This document shows, one piece after another, positions 10,286-17,475 of a stretch of 64,000 nucleotides of DNA. Made by a program: the position numbers and the translations under genes. Origin of the DNA: Pirellulales bacterium. GTDB lineage: Bacteria > Planctomycetota > Planctomycetia > Pirellulales > JAEUIK01. Within the stretch, counting starts at the first letter, position 1, and each line of letters begins with the position of its first letter. The stretch covers positions 1-64,000 of the forward strand of contig JAIBBY010000012.1 of the NCBI GenBank assembly GCA_019694455.1. The letters are read 5' to 3'. Under the pieces are notes generated by a model. The model ran no database searches, was not told the origin of the DNA, and was given only the letters and a program-made list of their open reading frames with translations.

Positions 10286-11017
10286 CTAGCGCACAGGCGT
10301 CGGCGCCATGGCCGTGAACGTGGCCGGCGGCGAAGGCGCTGATGCCGGAGGCGCGGCGCTGGTCGCCTTCTCCTTTTTGCGGCGGGCAAGCATCGACGGT
10401 TCGCCAACGATGTTCTCGCTTTCGCCCGTGGTGATTGCCAGCTCTTCGTGAACGCTGCCGCTGTTGGTGCCGCCAAAGCCCAGCACGTTCCAACTCTTGT
10501 GGTCGGCCCGCGCGATCGAATAGCCGCTGTTGACCACCGGCGACCTGGTCTTGGTGTCGTACGCCACGACCGCCAGCTTGGCGGTCCCCATGGCGCGTAT
10601 CCGCTCAAATAGCGCCAGCTTCGGCACTGAAATGGGCGATGGCGGAGGCAGCGGAATCTCGGGGATGCCGAAGAACAGATCGGTGCGATCGGTTCCCACG
10701 CCGCCGCTGGCGACTTCCAGAATCACGTCGGCGCCTTCGGCCTTTTCGGCCAATGTGCAGCGATTTTGCAACAGCCGCTGCCGCAGCGCGACCAGCACAT
10801 AGTTCTTGTCGACGCAATCGAGGTACTTTTCCTCGATGTACACCTTGGCGCCGCTGATCGGACTCAGATCGATCTTCTGCAGCGAGCGGTCGGCCGCGCT
10901 AGAAATGAGCAGTTGCTCCACGCCGGTGCGCGCCGTGTCGGTTTGCTTCATCGTCGCGCAACCGCTGGCAGCCACAGGCAGCATGAGCATCGCCATCCCC
11001 AACAGCCGTTTCCGCAT
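10286..11017 (-). CDS. Predicted outer-membrane lipoprotein, unknown function
   Basis: The 243-residue product starts with a lipoprotein signal peptide: basic MRKR, a hydrophobic core, then lipobox ASGC with the acylated cysteine near residue 20. A ribosome-binding sequence AGAGGAAG lies seven bases before the ATG. The mature region contains TGVEQLLISSAADRSLQ and a segment about residues 55-110 resembling envelope lipoproteins with a small alpha/beta fold. Residues 125-140 form a proline-rich stretch. The C-terminus is a low-complexity Ala/Pro tail. I recognise the general layout from planctomycete genomes but cannot name a function. It sits between the MFS gene and the hydrolase on the same strand, with about 190-270 bp on each side, so an operon is possible but not shown. 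Confidence 0.7.
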   Translation of the reverse strand: MRKRLLGMAMLMLPVAASGCATMKQTDTARTGVEQLLISSAADRSLQKIDLSPISGAKVYIEEKYLDCVDKNYVLVALRQRLLQNRCTLAEKAEGADVILEVASGGVGTDRTDLFFGIPEIPLPPPSPISVPKLALFERIRAMGTAKLAVVAYDTKTRSPVVNSGYSIARADHKSWNVLGFGGTNSGSVHEELAITTGESENIVGEPSMLARRKKEKATSAAPPASAPSPPATFTAMAPTPVR

Positions 11018-11206
11018 CGCTGGTCTTCCTCTGCCCGCTAGCTACGATTGCGCACGAATTGCCTGCCGCGTTGAATGGGCAGCCGCTGCCGGTCATATCG
11101 GCCATCGGGAAGGGGATGATTCAATGAACTTGTCCGCGCGCATGCGCGCGCTGGCAAGACAGCAGTCGACCGAACGACTGCAACTCGCGGCCGCGCGCCG
11201 CTGCGG

Positions 11207-13486
11207 CTAGCGTCCGTCGGCGTTGGGAAACATCAACTGCCGGCCAAGAAACTCAAATGTGCCGACGCCGTGAATCGTGTGCGGGCCGTCGAAGAACTCA
11301 ATTGTAGTGCGGTCCGGTATTTTGAGCGCGGCGTACAAACGCCGCACCTTGGCGTACTCGTAGGCCACCCACTCGTCGGGCGCCACCCCGTCGTCGTGCC
11401 CACGTTCGACCATGAAGGGGCGCGGCGCAATGAGCGCCGCCATCTCTGCATAGTTAAAGGTGTTGCCCAGATCGAACTCCACCATCTCGTACTCTCCCGT
11501 CCCCAGGTAGCTGTACTTGGCGCGGTTCGACACGTTCTTCCAAATCCATTCGTTGAAGTCGGCGGAACAGATCGACAGGCAATATTTCTCCACGAGCGCC
11601 GGCACGCGCATCGCCGTCTTGCCGCCATACGAAAGCCCATAGAACGCGATCCGCTCGCCATCCACCATCGGCAAGCTCGCCAGCCAATCCACCGCCTGGC
11701 GGTGTTGCGGCACGATGATCGAGAACAGCGACTTCCGCAGCGGGTTCGCCTTGCGCTGCAACGAACGAAAGCGATCCTCGCCGATGTACGGGTTCTGCGG
11801 CGCATAAGTGATGTACCCGCGCTCCGCCAATTGGCAGGCGAACTGGTGATAGGCGGGATTATTTACGCGCGGATCGGCCACGTCTTGCGGCCGCCCCTCC
11901 AGCCCATGCTGGCACACCACCACGGGGCGCCGCTCTCCTGGCCGAATGTCCTTCGGCACGAGCAGGATGCCGTAAGCAAATACGTCGGGGAACACGTCGA
12001 GCAGCACTTCGTACCCGCGGTACTTCGGCTGGTCTTCAACTTGCCGCGAGCGTGGGCGTGGCGGCAGGCGTTGGTCCGCAAACTCGCCGATCACCTCCTG
12101 CGAAAAGTAGTTGCGATACCACTCGGTCGATTTCTGCCAGTTCTCCAGTGAGCTTGCATCGGCGCGATTCCAAAACTCGCGCCGAACATACTCCGATTCG
12201 CGCATGAGGAACTGCGTGTACTCCACCAATTCTTGAAAACGCCGCGCATGCTCGCGGCGATAAAAACCTTCTTCCGGCCGCACCACGGCCGTATCGGCGT
12301 CCGACGCCACCGGCGCATCGCCAGAGCCGACCAGTTCCAGCAGACGGTTGATCGCTCCGGCCGATCCAGATGGCCCGGCGCCGTCGCCGCTGGCCACCAC
12401 CTCGACGACGGGCGGCGGCGTTAAGCCTTTGGTCAGTTGTCGCGCCCGCGCCGCTTCTTTTTGCACGGTCTGGAGACTGGGCGTTTCCAGGCGACCGGGC
12501 GCGGCGCCGCGCTTGCCGTCGGCCGGCTGTGGCGGACCCGCCACCGGCGGAAACGCGCACGCCTCGATCAAGAGGGGGCGCGGCGCGATGAGCGAGGCGA
12601 TCTCGGCGTCGCCAAACTCCGTGAGCAGTCCCCACACATTGCGATAGATCGGCTCGCGCCAAAGCTGTTGCCGATCATCGAAGTAGCCGCTCACCAGCGC
12701 CAGATCGATTCGCGGATCGACCGCGGCCGCGTACAGGGCCACCAGCCCCCCTTCGCCATAACCGTAAATGGCGATCGGCCGGCGCTGGCCGCTGCGCTGT
12801 TGCGCTTCAAGTAGCTGCGTCACTATTTGCGAGACCAGATCGATCTCGTAACCAATGATGTGGCGCCCCATCTCATACGCCTGCCGATAGACAAACTCGC
12901 GATGTGGTTGATTCGTGCGCCGCTCCCCTCCCACGAGCGAAAGCTCATCCGACCGGTTGATCAAAATTGGCGCGACGACTCGGCAATGTCGCGCGAGCCA
13001 TGCTGGCACGCCTGCCCCCGCCTCGGCGTCGGCCAGCGCGATGACGTCGGCCATTGGCTCCCCGGCGGGAACTAATATCAAGCCTCCATCGACCTGCCGC
13101 GTTTCAAAGCCACCGGCCGCTTGCTGTGTGGCGCCGCGCGCCTCTTCGAGCGACGCCAGGTCCATGCCCTTGGGGATCCCCAGCGGATGGCGCAAAGGTT
13201 GCTCGCGCAAGCCCAATATCCGCCGCAAGCGTTGTCGGTTTGGCTCAATCGATCGAAGGTACGCCTCGTGCGACGACAAGTCGCGCCGCCAATGCCGTGC
13301 GCGACTCTCGACCGACTCCGCCGTCAGCCGGTCCAGAAACTTGTGGCAGCCGTCCACCATCTGGGCCGCCAGGTCCCCCTCGACGGTCAGCGGCGCGGTT
13401 CCGGCAAGTGGCTCCGCTGCTGGCAACGCGCCAGCGAAGGTGAGACAAACAAGAAGTTCGATTGCTAGCAGTCGCGTACCGAGCAT
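11207..13486 (-). CDS. Secreted tandem alpha/beta-hydrolase protein with a degenerate first domain
   Basis: The frame opens at 13597, but the ATG at 13486 begins a clear signal peptide (MLGTRLLAIELLVCLTFAGALPAAE), giving 759 residues. The first alpha/beta-hydrolase-like domain (about residues 140-310) has its nucleophile elbow as GYGEGG near residue 244, where serine is replaced by glutamate, so it is probably inactive. The second (about 490-740) has an intact elbow GLSYGG near residue 615, a candidate acid in ERGHDDGVAPDE and a candidate histidine in DGPHTIHG. The second domain resembles dienelactone-hydrolase or acetyl-xylan-esterase-like enzymes; the substrate is unknown. The middle (about 310-420) is an Ala/Pro/Gly-rich linker followed by a helical segment. 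No partner genes are adjacent. Confidence 0.8.
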   Translation of the reverse strand: MLGTRLLAIELLVCLTFAGALPAAEPLAGTAPLTVEGDLAAQMVDGCHKFLDRLTAESVESRARHWRRDLSSHEAYLRSIEPNRQRLRRILGLREQPLRHPLGIPKGMDLASLEEARGATQQAAGGFETRQVDGGLILVPAGEPMADVIALADAEAGAGVPAWLARHCRVVAPILINRSDELSLVGGERRTNQPHREFVYRQAYEMGRHIIGYEIDLVSQIVTQLLEAQQRSGQRRPIAIYGYGEGGLVALYAAAVDPRIDLALVSGYFDDRQQLWREPIYRNVWGLLTEFGDAEIASLIAPRPLLIEACAFPPVAGPPQPADGKRGAAPGRLETPSLQTVQKEAARARQLTKGLTPPPVVEVVASGDGAGPSGSAGAINRLLELVGSGDAPVASDADTAVVRPEEGFYRREHARRFQELVEYTQFLMRESEYVRREFWNRADASSLENWQKSTEWYRNYFSQEVIGEFADQRLPPRPRSRQVEDQPKYRGYEVLLDVFPDVFAYGILLVPKDIRPGERRPVVVCQHGLEGRPQDVADPRVNNPAYHQFACQLAERGYITYAPQNPYIGEDRFRSLQRKANPLRKSLFSIIVPQHRQAVDWLASLPMVDGERIAFYGLSYGGKTAMRVPALVEKYCLSICSADFNEWIWKNVSNRAKYSYLGTGEYEMVEFDLGNTFNYAEMAALIAPRPFMVERGHDDGVAPDEWVAYEYAKVRRLYAALKIPDRTTIEFFDGPHTIHGVGTFEFLGRQLMFPNADGR

Positions 13487-13909
13487 GAAAAATCTCAACA
13501 AGGATTGCGCTGGACCGAGCGAAAATGAGTCTATGGTGAGCCGCCAGCCGATGGAACGTCCGGCGCCTCCACTGAGCCAACCGCACGGCGCCGCCACAGG
13601 GGGGGATTCGTCGGGCGAAATATGGCGTCACCCATCAAAATATCAGGCCGTCCGCGTCGAATAATGGTCAGCGGTTGGCCCAGTCACGAACCGCCAAGAC
13701 TCGGCTATGTATGACGAAATTGCCCACATATAATGTGACACTTGCACAATTTGGCCGGTTTTGTCCCCAGACCATGCCGTAGGCGCAATAGCCTGCGGGG
13801 AATCGCCGGTGGAGTACGCGCGCACAAACTGTGCTGGCGCCCATCTGTTAGTAGGCTACCTACCTGTCGGTTTTGGACCGCCTGTTTCGCTAACCGAGGA
13901 TGTTGAATC
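13487..13909. other. Intergenic region between divergent genes
   Basis: These 423 bp separate the tandem hydrolase gene (minus) from the redoxin-fusion gene (plus) and should hold the promoters of both. I see no convincing gene. The segment near 13700-13760 is relatively AT-rich (tatgtatgacgaaattgccc, tataatgtgac), the best place for a plus-strand promoter. A GAGG lies about 11 bases before the ATG at 13910. Confidence 0.4.
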
Positions 13910-15739
13910 ATGCGACACTCTGCTCATCGGATTGAGAGCGTTCGCCTGTTGTTGGCGAGTTGCGTCGTTCTGTTTGCGGCCTACCCGCTAGCGGCAGGCG
14001 AGGCGGTCGAGTCAGATCGCGTGGGACGCCAGATCGAGGGTTTTGAGCTCCGCGACTTCTATGGCAAGACGCATCAACTGAGTGATTACGCGGGCGCTAA
14101 GGCGGTGGTCGTCGCCTTCCTCGGGACCGATTGCCCGCTGGTCAAGCTCTACACGCCGCGGCTGATCGACCTGGCCAAACAATACGAAGCCAAAGGGGTC
14201 GCCTTCCTGGCCATCAATTCCAACCATCAAGACACTGTCACCGAGATCAGCGCCTTCGCGCGTCGGCTGGAAGTTCCTTTCCCCATCCTGAAAGACCCAG
14301 ATAGCGCCGTGGCCGATCAGTTCCAGGCGGTGCGCACTCCCGAGGTGTTCGTGCTGGATGGCCAGCGCGTCGTTCGTTACTGGGGCCGCATCGACGACCA
14401 GTACGGCATTGGCTTTCAGAAGAAAGAGCCGGCTCGCCGCGACCTGGCCCAGGCGATCGACGAGACGCTCGCCGGCAAGCCGGTCAGCGTGGCCGTCGCC
14501 GCCGCCCCCGGTTGCCTCATCGGCCGCACGCAAAAGGTGGCCCCGCGTGGCGACATCACCTACACCAAGCACATCGCCGGCATCCTGCAAAACCGCTGCG
14601 TCGAGTGCCATCGCGAGAAAGAGATCGCCCCGTTCCCCCTCACCAACTATGACGAAGTGGTGGGCTGGGCCGACATGATCTGCGAGGTGATCGATCAGGG
14701 ACGCATGCCCCCCTGGTTCGCCGATCCTCGGCACGGCGAGTTCAAAAACGACGCCCGCATGACCGACGAAGAAAAGGGCCTGATCCACCAGTGGGTCGAT
14801 AACGGCTGTCCCGAGGGAGACGAAAAAGACCTGCCCGAGCCTCGGCAGTTTGTCGAAGGCTGGCGCATTGGCGAGCCGGACGCCGTTTATTACATGGACG
14901 ACAAACCGTACGACGTCGAGGCCGAAGGGGTCGTCGAATACCAACATTTTGAGGTTGACCCACAGTTCACGGAAGACAAATGGATCGTCGCCGCCGAGGC
15001 GCGCCCTGGCAATCCCAGCGTGGTGCATCACATCATCGTTTTCGTGCAACGCCCCGGTGACTCCCCCGGCGGTGGATTCAGCGAGGGCGCACAGATCGGC
15101 TACGCCCCCGGCATGCCGCCGCGCGACTTCGAGAAAGGGCAGGCCATGCTCGTCCCGGCCGGCTCCAAATTAGTCTTTCAGATGCACTACACCCCCAACG
15201 GCGTCGCCGCGCAAGACCGCAGCTACGTCGGCTTCAAATTCTGCGACAAGAAAGACGTCAAGCAGCGAGTGAAAGGCGCGGTGTGCGGTAATTTCTCCTT
15301 CGAGATTCCGCCCGGCGACGGCAATTACGAAGTCAAAGCCCGCAAGCGCATTCGCCGCGACACCTTGCTGGTCAGCATGCTGCCCCACATGCATCTGCGC
15401 GGCAAGGATTTCAAGTTTGAACTGGAGTATCCAGACGGTCGCCGCGAGGTGCTCTTGGACGTGCCGAAGTACGACTTCAACTGGCAGCTTTGGTACAACT
15501 GCGCCGAACCCAAGTTGTTGCCCAAGGGCTCCAAGCTGTATTGCACGGCGCACTTCGACAACTCGGAGGAGAACCCCTTCAACCCCGATCCCACAGACAG
15601 TGTCACCTGGGGGGAACAGACGTTCGAAGAGATGATGTTTGGGTTTATGAGCGTCATCGACCCCAATGAAGACGTGAACAAACTGGTTGAAGAGGAAGAA
15701 GTCGACGAAGACTTCAAGGGTCGCCGCGTCGCCTTCTAA
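13910..15739 (+). CDS. Exported redoxin / monohaem cytochrome / copper-monooxygenase-like fusion
   Basis: This 609-residue exported protein has three parts. A signal peptide (about residues 1-30) precedes an AhpC/TSA-type redoxin domain (about 37-190) whose active-site region is TDCPLVK; only Cys75 is present, so there is no CxxC pair. Residues 215-310 form a small c-type cytochrome-like domain with one haem motif, CVECH (Cys230, Cys233, His234), and MPPWF further on. Residues 340-590 resemble the copper type II ascorbate-dependent monooxygenase (PHM/DBH) fold, with candidate copper ligands HH at 373-374, QMHY (His426) and LPHMHLRG (His493, His495). This layout recurs in planctomycetes. Its substrate is unknown; a periplasmic redox role is inference. 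The tail is strongly acidic. A strong terminator follows the stop. Confidence 0.85.
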   Translation: MRHSAHRIESVRLLLASCVVLFAAYPLAAGEAVESDRVGRQIEGFELRDFYGKTHQLSDYAGAKAVVVAFLGTDCPLVKLYTPRLIDLAKQYEAKGVAFLAINSNHQDTVTEISAFARRLEVPFPILKDPDSAVADQFQAVRTPEVFVLDGQRVVRYWGRIDDQYGIGFQKKEPARRDLAQAIDETLAGKPVSVAVAAAPGCLIGRTQKVAPRGDITYTKHIAGILQNRCVECHREKEIAPFPLTNYDEVVGWADMICEVIDQGRMPPWFADPRHGEFKNDARMTDEEKGLIHQWVDNGCPEGDEKDLPEPRQFVEGWRIGEPDAVYYMDDKPYDVEAEGVVEYQHFEVDPQFTEDKWIVAAEARPGNPSVVHHIIVFVQRPGDSPGGGFSEGAQIGYAPGMPPRDFEKGQAMLVPAGSKLVFQMHYTPNGVAAQDRSYVGFKFCDKKDVKQRVKGAVCGNFSFEIPPGDGNYEVKARKRIRRDTLLVSMLPHMHLRGKDFKFELEYPDGRREVLLDVPKYDFNWQLWYNCAEPKLLPKGSKLYCTAHFDNSEENPFNPDPTDSVTWGEQTFEEMMFGFMSVIDPNEDVNKLVEEEEVDEDFKGRRVAF

Positions 15740-15766
15740 CGCTCTGTTGAGTAATCGCCACCCAAG

Positions 15767-15800
15767 AAGCCCCAGAGGACCAAACTCTGGGGCTTTTTTT
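15767..15800 (+). terminator. Rho-independent terminator after the redoxin fusion gene
   Basis: An 11-bp perfect stem, AAGCCCCAGAG (15767-15777) with CTCTGGGGCTT (15785-15795), encloses a 7-base loop and ends in an uninterrupted T tract (15794-15800). The T tract overlaps the TAA stop of the convergent SGNH gene. Read from the minus strand the hairpin lacks a good T run, so it mainly serves plus-strand transcription. Confidence 0.9.
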
Positions 15801-17475
15801 ATGGCGACTCCAGCCAATCCAAAGGGGGTAGCGCCACGGCATTGCGCTGGGGATTCGTCAGTGGCTGGGCGTCGCTGAACTGATCCAGATGCGTCTCGAT
15901 CATCGTGGCCAGCGACAATTTGCGGGCGATGGTCGCCTGCGCCAGCGCTTCGGTCGCGGTATGCACAGCGTCTTTGAATCGCCCCGCCGCCGCTTGCGCC
16001 GCGGCCAGCGCATCGAGCGACAGCGGATCAGCCGCACTCTCCCCGGCGCTGGCCTGCTGTGCCAAGCGCAGCGCTTCCTCCGGGTTTCGCAAGCTAGTGT
16101 CCTGGGCCGTCGCCAACAGCCAGGCCAGTTCGCGCGCCGCGGCCGCCGCCTGGGCATCCAGTTGCGCGGCCTGCCTCAATTCGCTCACGGCGTCCTGCTC
16201 TTTGCCGGCCAAGAGCAGGCAAAAACCACTCCCCAAACGCGCTAACCAAGACTCCGCATCGAGTTCGCTAGCCTGCTGGTAGTGCTCCAGCGCCTGGGCC
16301 AACCTGCCTGGGTCAACCGCGGGCGCCGCCATGCCCGCCTCCAGCGCGCAGCGGGCGAGCGCCAGCCGCTCACCGAGCGCCGTCTGCTTGTCGGCTAGCC
16401 GCGCCTCGGTGTCGGCGTGCAAAGTCACACCGCGCAAGTGCTGTTCCAAGCGCATCGCCATCCGGGCGTAACCGAGCGGGCTGGGGTGCATCACATCGGC
16501 GGGCCAATTCCAGTTTTCCGCCTGGCGCCAATCGAAGGCGATGTCGGCCACGTCGCCCCCTTGCCTTCGCAGGCTCTTCAAGGCCGCGCGCGTATTGGCC
16601 GACTGACTGAGGCCCGCCAACAAGAATGGAACCTCGCTCGCCGCGCATAAGGCGCGTATCTCGCGCAACAGCGCCTCGGTCGTCGCATGGCTTGGCACGG
16701 TCCGCAATTCCCACGCGTTGTACGACTCTTCCAGCGCGTTGACCAAGGCCGACGATCTCAATAACGGCGGCTCGGTGTAGATTGTCTCGGCCAGCGTCAG
16801 TTGCAACTTGCCGGCGCTGTCGAGCCGCACGTAGGGCTGCGTCATCGGCCCCAAACGGCTGAACGTGTTGATGATCTTGCGCCGCTGCCGCACCAAGGTG
16901 TTGCGCAAATCGTGATCGTCGAAGTACAACACCACGACGAGCCGTGGCCGCTCGCCGGCGGCCAGCGCCGCGCGCAGCCGCACATAGGCCTGCACCGTTC
17001 CATAACCTGGCGCGCTGTAGTTCACCACATCGTAGGCCGGCATCCGCCGCTGCAACCGCCACGCCATGCTTTGGTCGTCATTCACGGCCTCGCCATAGGT
17101 GAAAGAACACCCGCACAGCCAAATCTCCGGTCGCGAGTCTTCCGGCGTGAGCCGATCGCCCGCTTCTGAGATGCGCCTGCCGTCGGCCAGATGCGTCACG
17201 GCGTATTCGTAACCAGTGCGCGAGCGAATCTGAAACGCCCCTTCGCGCGGACGATACCCCAGCGTCTGATCGCGAACGAACAGGCTTCCCCCTGGCGTGA
17301 CGGAGACATTCGCGATCGGTATCCGCCACGGCTCAAACCCCAGCACGCGCAACGCGACTTCCGCCATTACAACGCTCGCCACCAGCAACAACAGGGCAAA
17401 GGCCAGCAAAAAGCCGATGCGGCGGCGCCCTGCGCGATTGGTCGACATGGCGAGCTTGTCCGCCTTCTGGCTCAT
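15799..17475 (-). CDS. Membrane-anchored SGNH-hydrolase-like protein with C-terminal TPR repeats
   Basis: The start is the ATG at 17475, which overlaps the stop of the upstream gene by four bases (ATGA), giving 558 residues; the longer open frame upstream is only the other gene read in a different frame. After a short basic N-terminus there is one membrane segment (about residues 20-40, FLLAFALLLLVASVVMAEVAL). The SGNH/GDSL-type domain follows: block I is GCSFTYGEA (Ser nucleophile in GCSF), block II includes NYSAPGYGTVQ, and block V is DVMHPSPLGYARM (Asp/His). The last ~170 residues are alanine-rich TPR-like helices. Related SGNH proteins act as O-acetyl transferases or esterases on glycans, but substrate and reaction are not determined. 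Tight coupling to the GT39-like gene suggests joint action on an exported glycan or glycoprotein. Confidence 0.8.
   Translation of the reverse strand: MSQKADKLAMSTNRAGRRRIGFLLAFALLLLVASVVMAEVALRVLGFEPWRIPIANVSVTPGGSLFVRDQTLGYRPREGAFQIRSRTGYEYAVTHLADGRRISEAGDRLTPEDSRPEIWLCGCSFTYGEAVNDDQSMAWRLQRRMPAYDVVNYSAPGYGTVQAYVRLRAALAAGERPRLVVVLYFDDHDLRNTLVRQRRKIINTFSRLGPMTQPYVRLDSAGKLQLTLAETIYTEPPLLRSSALVNALEESYNAWELRTVPSHATTEALLREIRALCAASEVPFLLAGLSQSANTRAALKSLRRQGGDVADIAFDWRQAENWNWPADVMHPSPLGYARMAMRLEQHLRGVTLHADTEARLADKQTALGERLALARCALEAGMAAPAVDPGRLAQALEHYQQASELDAESWLARLGSGFCLLLAGKEQDAVSELRQAAQLDAQAAAAARELAWLLATAQDTSLRNPEEALRLAQQASAGESAADPLSLDALAAAQAAAGRFKDAVHTATEALAQATIARKLSLATMIETHLDQFSDAQPLTNPQRNAVALPPLDWLESP

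Noticed and set aside
14012-15049. 345-codon minus-strand frame inside the redoxin fusion
   Set aside because: It is antisense to a gene with haem and copper motifs and shows no domain of its own.
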